Below are positions 54,761 through 64,000 of a stretch of 64,000 nucleotides of DNA, in pieces. Numbering within the stretch: position 1 is the stretch's first letter; every line of letters starts with the position of its first letter. The position numbers and the translations under genes were made by a program. Source of the stretch: Roseicyclus sp. (GTDB lineage: Bacteria > Pseudomonadota > Alphaproteobacteria > Rhodobacterales > Rhodobacteraceae); contig JAGYKZ010000003.1 of NCBI GenBank assembly GCA_018401385.1, positions 1-64,000 on the forward strand, read 5' to 3'. A model generated the notes under the pieces. The model ran no database searches, was not told the DNA's origin, and saw only the letters and a list, made by a program, of their open reading frames with translations.

Positions 54761-56618
54761 CCGTTTGGCACCTCAAGCGTGATGTTTTGACCGTCTTTGA
54801 TATATTGTAGCCTGTCGTCATCAATCGCGGCGACACGTCCACCGTCCAGACGGTCACCCACTTCGACCGTCACAAATCGCCCCGAAGCAAGGCGCACAAG
54901 CGCGCGGCGATTGTTTGAGGACCCTGTCACCCCGATCAAATTGGTGTTGCGCAGGTTGATGGCGTTGCGATTGGTCGCAGCGCGCGTCACCCGCTCGCCT
55001 GAAGGTGTATCGGTGCTGATGGCGGCGATTTCCGCCTCGATCTCCGCATCCGTCCCTGATTGCGCGGCCTCTGCGGCAACGCCACAGAGTTATTGTGGCT
55101 GCGGCCAGCCATATGGCGACAACTGCACAACCTGCCGCGCCTGTGGTGAAGTCCGAGCCGCGCCGACAACAATCGCTGATCAACGCTTGGTTGATGCTGC
55201 GCCCCGCGCCTGCTGGGCGGGCGGTCGCTGCCTCGGCAGGGCGTGTAAAATCCGCCCGTGGCCTCGGCGATTTCCTGCAAGGAGGCCGGACGCAGACGGG
55301 GGATAAAGGTGGCTAATTCGGCACGGGTGAAACCATTGAGCCGTTGTCGTTCCAGAATTTCCATAAAATTCTCGGGGCGCAGACGCGGTGGCGTGCTGGC
55401 CAAAGCCTCCAGCGTTTCGGCGGTGGCAGCGCGGGCGGCTTCCACAATCGCATCGGGGCGCGGGATTGCGGCCACCGAAGGCGCGCCTGCGATAATCAGT
55501 ACGCCCTCAGGGTTCAGCGTTCCTTCGGGGCTTGGGTCAACCAGACCTGCTGCATTGAGCACGCCGCCCGCCCCGAAAGGCAGAGGCGAGAGGATGGGCG
55601 CAGGCAGATCACCGCCCGTGCCCCCTTGGGGGGGACGCAAGGCAAGGGCATCTTGCTGGGTCACAATCGGATCAATCGCGTCAAGCCTGACCCGATCCGA
55701 AACCGTGCGCGGTGGCCTCAATGGGGCTATGGTCGCCGCAAGGGCAATTTCGGGCGCAGGCAAAACCGCGGGCGCGGGGCGGGCTTGGGGTGGCTGCACA
55801 GGTGCGACCACATCAGGCCCAACCACATCAGGCCCAACCACATCAGGTGCGATCACCTCTGGCTGTGCGGGATTGGTGGTGGCCACCACGACTTCGGGCG
55901 GGGCTGTTGGCGTGGCACTTTCTGTCAGGCTGTCTGATGGCGGTTCGGGCCATGTAAGCCAAAATACGGCAAGGGCCGCCACCACCGCCGCACTCAGACC
56001 CCCGCCAAGCGCCAAATGTGCGGAGTTCAAGCGCGGTCGCGCGGGTATGAAATCCCTCAAGCCCCAAGATGCTGCCATGGCTGGCCGTGCATTGGCGCGC
56101 GCATTGGGGCGTGGTGTGGCCTGTCCCACATCCAATGGTGGCGGGGCGCGCAACGTGAACACCGGGGCACCGTCATATTCTGTGGGGCGGGTTTCGACCG
56201 TCAGCGCCGCAGCCTTGATCCCATTGGCCGCAACAAAAGCCCGTGCATCCTCGATGGTTTCATGTGCGATGGCCGCGATCTGTAGGTCGTGCTCACAGCG
56301 CACCCAATCATAGCGTAGCTCGTCTAGATGGTAGGGTGTTAACCCGTCCAAGTGGGATTGCACTGCTGCGGCTTCTGCGTTGCGATCTGATGCGGCGGGG
56401 GCGGGGCAGGTGGTGAAAAGAACCTGCTCACGCGGTATGACCAGCAATAGCTGTGCATTCTCTTTGCTGTCGATCAAGGCCTTCATGCGCGCAAAGGCAT
56501 CGGCCAAATCTTGGGCAACAGGCGTGGTTGTGATCACGTTTTCCCACTGGTCATCCTCTTGGCGGGCCGCCAAAATAATCGCCTCTGGCGAGAGATGTAG
56601 CGTGAACTGCGTGGTCAA
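54757..56618 (-). CDS. PilM/GspL-like N-domain + TM + PilP/GspC-like C-domain protein (one frameshift about 55080-55160)
   Basis: ORF 54987..56618 (LLLVIPREQVLFTTCPAPAASDRNAEAAAVQSHLDGLTPYHLDELRYDW; TM AALAVFWLTWP) joined to ORF 54757..54990 (RNAINLRNTNLIGVTGSSNNRRALVRLASGRFVTVEVGDRLDGGRVAAIDDDRLQYIKDGQNITLEVPNG). Confidence 0.7.
55807..55851 (-). repeat. 15-bp tandem repeat x3 in the preceding CDS
   Basis: ACCACATCAGGCCCA x2 + ACCACATCAGGTGCG; encodes DVVGPDVVGPDVV. Confidence 0.85.
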
Positions 56619-56777
56619 AATATCCCTGCGCTTCTGTTGCTTGTAACTGGTGAGGCCATCATGCTGCGCATTGTGTGCGCTTGGCGATAGTTTATATGCA
56701 TTTTGGCGCAGTCATAAACCAGATAAGCGCGGATATTCGCAAAAATATCCACATATCTCGGCGCATCTTGCCTGCGG

Positions 56778-57306
56778 TCAGACAAGCTTCTCATAAATGC
56801 GGACGATCAGCAGCGCGACAAGCAACAGCCCCATCAATGCGAGCGCATCCATCACGCTCAAAAATAAGACAGTCTGCGCCGCATTAAATTGCATCCATTG
56901 TGTATGGATGATCCACGCAACAGCCGTTACCGCCGTGCTCGGTATCAAACAGGGCAGAAGGCGCTTATGAGCTGCGTTGTGCAGGGTACCATAAAGGCCG
57001 ATTTTCTCAAGCAGGCTGAAAAAGAAGATCGGCAGGATCACACCCATAAGGCCCAATGACAGGATTTCACGTGAATTCAATCTCGGTCTGAATGAAGCCA
57101 ATGGCGACCAATGCAGGCAGGCTGCAGACAGCGGCCATGCGCCCAAAGAGCCAAGTAAGCAACAATTTTGTCACGCTGACGAAGCCAAAAAGAAGGGGTA
57201 AAGCTCCGCCGGTAGGTTCTGATCTGTTCGGGATCAAAGCCATCACGGCCATGTTCAAAAGGACCGCAGAAGATAAAACCACTGACACAATAGCCGTTGT
57301 TTTCAA
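56778..57306 (-). CDS. Hypothetical multi-TM membrane protein (likely one frameshift about 57070-57140)
   Basis: ORFs 57067..57306 and 56778..57146 both hydrophobic and overlap at the boundary. Confidence 0.45.
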
Positions 57307-57483
57307 GGACTTTGCTCAAAATACACGCGCTTGCGCAGGCAATATCCAGTGTAACACGCGGTTTGCTCCTTAAATGGGTAGGGCTCCGTCTATTCTATGG
57401 TCGGCCAGATCGACAGACTTCTTATTTTCGATTAGCCGCATCGCCCAGATTTAAACTTTGCAAGCGCATATAGTTGCTAAGTG

Positions 57484-57880
57484 TCAATCGCTTTGCGCAG
57501 CAGGTTTGCCACTTCGATTTTTTATAATGCTTGGCGCGGCAGTCTGACTCAGCTCAATATATCCTTTTTTTCATAAGGGATTTAAGCGCACGATTGAAGG
57601 TTGCCGTTGGCACATCGCGCATCAGACTGTGGTTGTGGATTTCCGCAGAGGTCAAGACTTGATCTGATTTTCGGCAAGAAGATCGACCAGCGTAAAGCAG
57701 ATCCAGCTCAACCTTCGGCAGAGCAACCAAACCCAAATCCCGCTCGAGAGGCCAGAAGCTGCCGCATTCGGGACAACACATTGAGCGAGTTTTGATCCAA
57801 AGCGGTCCCTCCGATTAACCCATGAGATCAGCTTACCAGAGACGCGAGGCCCAACACGGCCAAGTTCCCCACTATTTTGC
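57484..57880 (-). CDS. Small winged-helix-like DNA-binding protein, frame broken; start uncertain
   Basis: SDQVLTSAEIHNHSLMRDVPTATFNRALKSLMKK then, across an A-homopolymer, GYIELSQTAAPSIIKNRSGKPAAQSD*. Confidence 0.45.
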
Positions 57881-58139
57881 AATATAATTCATATATGTTT
57901 CGTAAATGCAACGGCCAATTGCAATCTTGATCAAAAATTATCAAAATGATTGAAAAGCCCCTCTTCTTATGTCAAACGCGAGTCGTGGGGACGTTTGTGC
58001 CGAAGAAAACGAGAGGCTGCGCTGCTGCTTTCGTCTTCTTTGCTGAGACCATTCCCCGATCTGAATTTGAACACCCCTCCCGCAGCTGGCCAATCTTGCG
58101 GGTTGGGTGCGGGCTACCTGTAACCCCATCGTAGCCTGG

Positions 58140-58186
58140 GGGCAGAGGCCAGTCCCCAGTTTAGCAGCCGACACTGGCCTCTGCCC
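58140..58186. repeat. 14-bp perfect inverted repeat, 19-nt loop
   Basis: GGGCAGAGGCCAGT ... ACTGGCCTCTGCCC. Confidence 0.85.
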
Positions 58187-58197
58187 GAACCTGCAAC

Positions 58198-58236
58198 AAA
58201 AACCCCCGCCCAAAATGCGTTTTGACGGGGGTTTTT
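58198..58236 (-). terminator. Strong intrinsic terminator downstream of metY
   Basis: AAAAACCCCCG ... CGGGGGTTTTT with nested CAAAA-TGCG-TTTTG; T-run on both strands. Confidence 0.8.
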
Positions 58237-58254
58237 CTTTCAGCGGCGCATGAT

Positions 58255-59537
58255 TTAGGCGGTGGCTTTGGCCAAGGCCTGATCAAGATCTGCGTGATCA
58301 AATCATCTGCATCTTCAATCCCGATGGAGTACACGCACCACATTGCGCCCCTGCGGCCTGTTGCTGCTCAGGCGTTAACTGGGCGGTGGGTTGTAGCGGA
58401 ATGGATAATCAGCGAACGGGTATCGCCCAAATTGGCGACATGGCTGAACAGCTCAAGACTATCAACCAATTTTACGCAAGCCTCGTAGCCGCCTTTCACC
58501 GCGAAGGTAAACAGCGCGCCTGCGCCTTTGGGGCAGATATCTCAACCCGCCCATGATAGGGCGAGGAGGGCAGACCCGCATAGGTCACGAAATCCACGCG
58601 CGGATCTTTCTCCAACCATGCCGCGATTTTCGCGGCATTCTCAACATGGCGCTGCATCCGCAAAGATAGGTCTCAATCCCCATCAGCGTGCAATGCGCGG
58701 CTTGCGGGTTCATCGTCACGCCCAAATCGCGCAAGCCAATTGCGATGGAGTGAAAGGTAAAGGCCATTGGCCCCAAGCCTCGTGGAACTTCAGGCCGTGA
58801 TAGGCGGGTTCAGGGGCCGAGAGCGAGGGGAATTTGTCGCTGGCAGACCAGTCAAATTTCGCTATCGACCACACAGCCACCTGTCACAGTGCTGTTGCCT
58901 GTCAGATATTTGGTGGTGGAATGCACAACCAAAGTCGCGCCATGCTCAATTGGACGGCACATAAGGGGTGGCAGATGTGTTGTCCACGATCAACGGATGC
59001 CCGCGCCATCGGCGATATCCGCAATGCTGCGCAGATCGGTGATGTAGCCACCAGGGTTTGCGATGGCCTTCGCAGAATACGGCGCGGTGCTGCGCTGTCA
59101 ATCGCGGCTTTCACCGCGTCCAGATCATCGAAATCAACAAATTTCGCCGACCACCCAAAGCGTTTGATCGTCTGGCTGAATTGGTGCGTGACAGTGCCGC
59201 CATAGAGACGGTGGAGGCCACGATATTGCAGCCCGCCCCATCAGAGGGAAAAGTGCCGCTGATTCGCGCGCGGCATGACCCGGATGAACAGCACACCGCA
59301 CCAACACCGCCCTCAAGGGTCGCGATGCGCTCTTGCAGCACGGCCACGGTGGGGTTGGTCAGGCGCGAATAGATATAGCCCACCCAAAAAGCTGAACAAG
59401 CGCGCCGCGTGATCGGTATCTTTGAACACATAGGCGGTGGTTTGAGGATTGGCGTCTGGCGCGCCCGCTTGGTGTGGTCTGATGCGCGCCTGCGTGAATT
59501 TGCAGCGTGTCAAATTTCAGGCTTTGGGGTCGGACAT
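58255..59537 (-). CDS. metY: O-acetylhomoserine aminocarboxypropyltransferase / cysteine synthase, frame broken throughout
   Basis: Start MSDPK at 59537; TLQIHAGA-type start, [52 protein letters not shown]; end LAKATA*. Confidence 0.82.
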
Positions 59538-59688
59538 GGCGTTTCTCTCCTGGCGTGCTTCCTGACCGCTATGTTTAGGCGCAGGCGTGCAAAACAACAT
59601 CTGTCGCAGATGTTATTGGCATTGCCACTGGACCTTGGCGGCGCGTTGCTGCATTAGAGAGTTAATCGCGATTTATTTCGAGATCGTC

Positions 59689-60061
59689 ATGTTCTCATTC
59701 CTGATGCGCCTTGTGACGTGGTGGAACGGTCAAACGCTTGGCACGCAGCTGTACACTTGGCGCAAGGGCGTAGGGGTGGGCGAAGATGCTGAGGGCAACA
59801 TTTTCTACCAATCCGCGATGGCAACGCCGCTGGGTGATCTTCAACGGCGTGAGGCAGAAGCCAGCCGCGTCAGCCCAGGACTGGCATGGATGGTTGCATC
59901 ACACATGGGATAAATCCCGCTGAGGCCCCCATTGCGCGAAAGTCATGGGAAAAGGCGCATGAAATGAATTTGACAGGTTCTGTGCGGCCTATGCCTGTGG
60001 GTCTTCGCGCAAGGATGCACCTGTCGCGCGTCAAGATTATGAGGCATGGCGCCCCGAATAA
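59689..60061 (+). CDS. NDUFA12-like complex I accessory subunit, frame broken
   Basis: MFSFLMRLVTWWNGQTLGTQLYTWRKGVGVGEDAEGNIFYQ ... [33 protein letters not shown] ... YEAWRPE*. Confidence 0.8.
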
Positions 60062-60102
60062 CAGTCCCGCGATCAAGCGCCTACAGGAAAGGGGTTCCCG
60101 TT

Positions 60103-60555
60103 ATGGCTGGAGAACAGGTTGAGCGAGATTTTGCGGGCGGCGCGGTCGTGGCTGCTGCAGCGGGCTTTCTGTTTTATGCCGCCGAGATCGGGGGCGTTGG
60201 CGGGCGCGGTGCGGACAGTTACGAGTTGTCCGCCCTGTTTCGCTCCGCCGAAGGGATCAGCATCGGCACAGATGTGCGGCTTGCGGGCGTGAAGGTGGGA
60301 TCGGTCAGCAGCTTGCATCTTGACCCTGAAACCTTCCGTGCCGAAGCGATGTTGTCGATCCGTGACGATATTCTGTTGCCTGATGACAGTATTGTCTCCA
60401 TCGCCTCCGAAGGGTTGTTGGGCGGGTCTTTTGTCGAAATTCAACCCGGCGGCTCGCCGTTTAACTTGGCGGCAGGGGATGAGGTCATGAACACGCAAAG
60501 CTCGGTCAGCCTCGTCACATTGCTGATGCGCGCTTTTTCAGGCTCTGGCCAGTAA
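60103..60555 (+). CDS. mlaD: Outer membrane lipid asymmetry maintenance protein MlaD
   Basis: YELSALFRSAEGISIGTDVRLAGVKVGSVSSLHLDPETFRAEAMLSI...SEGLLGGSFVEIQPGG. Confidence 0.9.
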   Translation: MAGEQVERDFAGGAVVAAAAGFLFYAAEIGGVGGRGADSYELSALFRSAEGISIGTDVRLAGVKVGSVSSLHLDPETFRAEAMLSIRDDILLPDDSIVSIASEGLLGGSFVEIQPGGSPFNLAAGDEVMNTQSSVSLVTLLMRAFSGSGQ

Positions 60556-60556
60556 G

Positions 60557-61222
60557 ATGCGCACATCTTTGGCGGGATATCTCGCGGTTGTCACCCTATC
60601 CGCCCTGCCTGCCTTGGCGCAGGATCAGAATTTGGGCCTCAGCGGCACGATTTCGGAAGAGGGGATCGTGGTCATTCCGATTGATCCGCTGCCCCTTGGG
60701 CAAGACCGTCCACAGACCTTTGGTGAAGGGACATTGCCTGAAGGCGATGGGCGCGTGATTGCGCCTGCCCCCGTGATGGGGGAGGCTGCACCTGTGATTG
60801 TGCCGCAAGCGGATGGACAGGGAGCGACCCTGACCGATAATGGCGGTGCGGGTCAATCTGGCGTTGTTCTGGAAACACGCCCTGCGGAACCTGATTTGGG
60901 CGGTGTAACCTCCATCACAGAAATCGCAACGGAAACAGGGTCGGGTGCGCTGTTGCGGGCCTTGGACAAAACCCTTGCGCAATCTCGGGACATAGATTTG
61001 CAAACGGGGGAGGCCACGCGGCTGGGGCGTATTAATGTTGAAATGCTCGAATGTCGGTACCCCGAGGGCGACCCCAACTCAGATGCTTTCGCACATATGC
61101 GGATCAGCGATGATCAAGGTGGCACGCTGTTTGATGGCTGGATGGTGGCCTCCAGCCCCGCGTTGATTGCCTTTGATCACCCGCGTTATGATGTTTGGGT
61201 CTTGCGTTGCAACACATCCTGA
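60557..61222 (+). CDS. DUF2155 domain-containing secreted protein
   Basis: Signal peptide; [66 protein letters not shown]. Confidence 0.85.
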   Translation: MRTSLAGYLAVVTLSALPALAQDQNLGLSGTISEEGIVVIPIDPLPLGQDRPQTFGEGTLPEGDGRVIAPAPVMGEAAPVIVPQADGQGATLTDNGGAGQSGVVLETRPAEPDLGGVTSITEIATETGSGALLRALDKTLAQSRDIDLQTGEATRLGRINVEMLECRYPEGDPNSDAFAHMRISDDQGGTLFDGWMVASSPALIAFDHPRYDVWVLRCNTS

Positions 61223-61840
61223 GGGGTAAACACCTTATCAGCTGCACGGAAATCGGCCTCTAGGGCCAAGGCGGCGTCCAACCTTTTGCGATATTCCGTG
61301 CGACTGATTTCTATCGCACCCAGGCTGAGGAGATGCGGCGTGGTGAATTGCACATCGAAAAGCGAAAACCCGCCCGCATTGAGACGTGCGACCAAATAGG
61401 CCAAGGCGATCTTGGACGCATCGCGGACCTTTGAAAACATACTTTCGCCAAAAACGCGCCGCCAAGAGCCACGCCATAGACCCCACCCGCACCAAATCGC
61501 GGCCCTGCCAAATTTCGAGAATGCGCAAAACCTCTGCGTGCAACGCCGTGTAAAGCTGCGTGATCTCGCTATTGATCCATGTCTCCTCCCGATCCGCGCA
61601 GGCGGCTACGACTGCCGCAAAATCGGCGTTGATCTTGACCTCGACCGCGGCCTGCCGAATTTTGCGGGCAAGGCTGCGGGAAATATGAAATCCATTCAGG
61701 GGAATGACCCCACGGCGCTTAGGTTCCACCCAAAATATGCGCGGATCATCGCGGCCCTCAGACATTGGAAAAATGCCCGCTGCATAGGCGTGCAACAACA
61801 GCTGCGGCGTAATCTGGGATGCGGGAATGGCGTCAGGCAT
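61186..61840 (-). CDS. aat: Leucyl/phenylalanyl-tRNA--protein transferase (frameshift about 61430-61460)
   Basis: [49 protein letters not shown]-terminus ORF 61186..61440 ends VLQRKTQTS*. Confidence 0.92.
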
Positions 61841-61915
61841 GAGGCACGGATAACATGAAAAGGGCCAAAATACTGCACGCATTTCGGCCCCATATGTGGA
61901 GATTTGGCGCGGCGG

Positions 61916-63246
61916 CTATGCCTTCCCGTAGGTGGTGTTCAGCCAATGCTCCAGCCAATGGATGTTATATTGGCCCGTTTGCACCGCTTCTTGGTCCAAC
62001 AATTCGTGAAAAAGCGGCACCGTGGTGTCGACCCCATCCACGATCAGCTCCGACAATGCGCGCTTGAGGCGGGCAAGCGCCTCGGGGCGGTCGCGGCCAT
62101 GAACGATCAGCTTGGCGATCAAGCTGTCATAATAGGGCGGAATGCGGTAGCCATCATAAAGCGCGCTATCCATACGCACACCAAGACCACCCGGCGCGTG
62201 ATATTGTGTAATTTTGCCCGGGCAGGGCGAAAATTGTGGGACTTTTTCTGCATTGATCCGCACCTCGATGGCGTGACCATTGATCTGCAAATCGTCCTGC
62301 GCAAAACTCAGCGGCAGGCCCGATGCCACGCGAATTTGCTCGCGCACCAAATCCACGCCAAAGATCCCCTCGGTAACAGGATGCTCCACCTGCAAGCGGG
62401 TGTTCATTTCGATGAAATAGAACGCGCCATTTTCGTAAAGGAATTCGATGGTGCCTGCACCCTCGTAGCCCATTTTTGCAATGGCATTGGCGCAGATTGC
62501 GCCGATTTCGGCGCGTTCCTTTGCGCTGATGGAGGGGCCTGGGGCCTCCTCAAATACCTTTTGGTGGCGGCGTTGCAGCGAGCAATCGCGCTCCCCCAAA
62601 TGAACCGCATTGCCCTTGCCATCACCAAAAACCTGCACCTCAATATGGCGCGGGGTGGTGAGGTATTTCTCAATATAGACAGCGTCATTGCCAAAGGCAG
62701 ATTTCGCCTCGCTGCGTGCGGTGCGGAAGGCGTTTTCCAACTCCTTGGCGCTTTGCGCCACTTTCATGCCGCGTCCACCGACTGCCGCCATGGTCGCCTT
62801 GATGATCACGGGGTAGCCCATATCCATGGTGGATTTTCTTTGGCCGCCTCCAGATCAACGCCGCCGTTGATCTGCACGGCATGGATGCCAAGCGCCTTTG
62901 CGGGCTTTATGGTGATCTGCGTTATCACCCATGGTGTGGATGTGTTCGGCCGAAGCAATGAATTTGATCCTGGATCCTTACGATTTGGCATAAAATTCGC
63001 GTTTCGACAAAACCGTAGCCTGGATGGATCACTGGCTCCCCAGGATCTCGCAGGCGGATGTGATGGACGGACTGACAGATAGCTGTTAAAAGCTATGGGG
63101 GGCCGAGATACGCTTTCATCGACATATGGACGTGCATCGCATCGCGTCTGGTGGTAAGTGCACCGCGACCGTCTCAATGCCCATTTCGCGTGCGGCACGG
63201 ATCATGCAGCGCGATTTCCCCGCGACATGATCAGATCTTTGAACAC
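61916..63246 (-). CDS. accC: Acetyl-CoA carboxylase biotin carboxylase subunit, N-terminus frame broken (probable GTG start)
   Basis: ORF 61916..62827: GYPVIIKATMAAVGGRGMKVA, PRHIEVQVFGDGKGNAVHLGERDCSLQRRHQKVFEEAP, FIEMNTRLQVEHPVTE. Confidence 0.94.
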
Positions 63247-63258
63247 TGAACTGGCCAT

Positions 63259-63755
63259 TTATTCGATGATCATCAAGGGCGCGTCAACCTATCGGGCGCT
63301 ACCCTGACCAAATCCGCTTTACCAGGTTCGCACGCGGGCTGGGGATTTGGTTCATGGTTTCTATGGCTTGATGATCAACAACACAGGCTGACCTCCTCGG
63401 CCGCCAGCTGCCAACAGACAAAGGCCGCTGCACCAGGTTCTGGGGCAAGATATGGGTGCTGACCATGGGCGCGAGGTGTCAAGGTATCTTTGCGCTGTGG
63501 ACAGGGTCTCTGGCGGGGGGGCGGTCGCGGTGGAGGGTGTGGCCGCTTGGGGAGCGGCAGGGGCTGGGCTGTAACTGCAACAGACGGCGGCGCGGCAACA
63601 GGGGCGGCGTGGATCTGGCGGGCAACACGTACGTTGAGGGTGTCGTCTTCGCCGTATTCGCGCAGGACTTCCACTTCGGTTAGATCGTTTTCGCGCAGCA
63701 ACTCCGCCAAAGCTTTGATGAAGCCAACATCACTGTCATGCGTATTCTTGCTCAT
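63259..63755 (-). CDS. accB: Acetyl-CoA carboxylase biotin carboxyl carrier protein, frame broken
   Basis: MSKNTHDSDVGFIKALAELLRENDLTEVEV, Pro/Ala-rich linker, end LMIIE*. Confidence 0.85.
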
Positions 63756-64000
63756 AAATCCCTCGCAGATTGTGGGTCAGCGTTTCAAAAGAGGCCCGCT
63801 TTCCGTATCTTTTCGCCTTGGTCGCATCCCAACTTGCAGCCAAATTTGGTGTTCTATAGGCCAGCGCGTGGCCCGTGGAAAGCACCAGATCACCAAAAAT
63901 ATACGCTTCTTCTGCAACGGGCGCTGATTTTCACGATATTGTCTGTCACTCGTGGCCGAAGTGATATGGCAGATTGCTTGTTCATGCAATGATTGACGGC

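Noticed and set aside
55258-56313. 351-aa + ORF opposite the PilM/PilP-like gene
   Set aside because: Low-complexity Gly/Ala/Arg translation, antisense to a better-supported gene.
57927-57944. FNR-like box TTGAT-N8-ATCAA
   Set aside because: FNR sites need a 4-nt spacer (TTGAT-N4-ATCAA); the spacing here is 8.
61904-63082. 392-aa + strand ORF opposite accC
   Set aside because: Antisense shadow of a strongly conserved biotin carboxylase.
63759-64000. Partial minus-strand gene upstream of accB (AEEAYIFGDLVLSTGHALAYRTPNLAASWDATKAKRYGKRASFETLTHNL)
   Set aside because: Probably coding but truncated by the window and near an error patch; I cannot assign a family, so it is not listed as a feature.

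Overview
This 64 kb window looks like an alphaproteobacterial chromosome, most likely Rhodobacterales, inferred from gene order and protein families. From left to right: a nearly complete complex I operon (3' end of nuoB, then nuoC to nuoN) interleaved with small non-core genes (HHH protein, DUF5337-like, DUF5333-like, lipoprotein, carboxymuconolactone-decarboxylase-like); birA-coaX-rnj; DEAD-box helicase; prfC; Hint-domain protein; SDR; orphan ABC ATPase; tatABC; DUF815 ATPase; AEC transporter; lipocalin-like lipoprotein; aldo/keto reductase; an ImuA-like gene; metG; ClC; DUF427; aminopeptidase P; cobT/cobS; SPOR/peptidoglycan-binding protein; glyQ-DUF6446-glyS-ppdK; SleB-like hydrolase; folB-folP-glmM; mgtE; a PilM/GspL + PilP/GspC-like fusion protein; an AT-rich patch; metY; an NDUFA12 homologue; mlaD; DUF2155; aat; accC; accB. 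The main technical point is that indels are strongly clustered. Many essential genes (nuoF, nuoG, nuoL, prfC, glyQ, glyS, ppdK, glmM, cobS/T, accC and others) are broken into frame-switching pieces, yet overall gene length and protein similarity are kept. I read this as uncorrected sequencing error, not gene decay. I saw no rRNA, tRNA, CRISPR array, transposase or phage module. I did not find a convincing complete novel system. The best leads are an SOS-type promoter (LexA box GAAC-N7-GAAC inside a 17-bp -35/-10 spacer) in front of an orphan ImuA-like gene, the single-protein PilM/GspL-PilP/GspC fusion, the FolB C-terminal extension, and the accessory genes and hairpins inside the nuo operon. 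No database search was run; family names come from recognising motifs.
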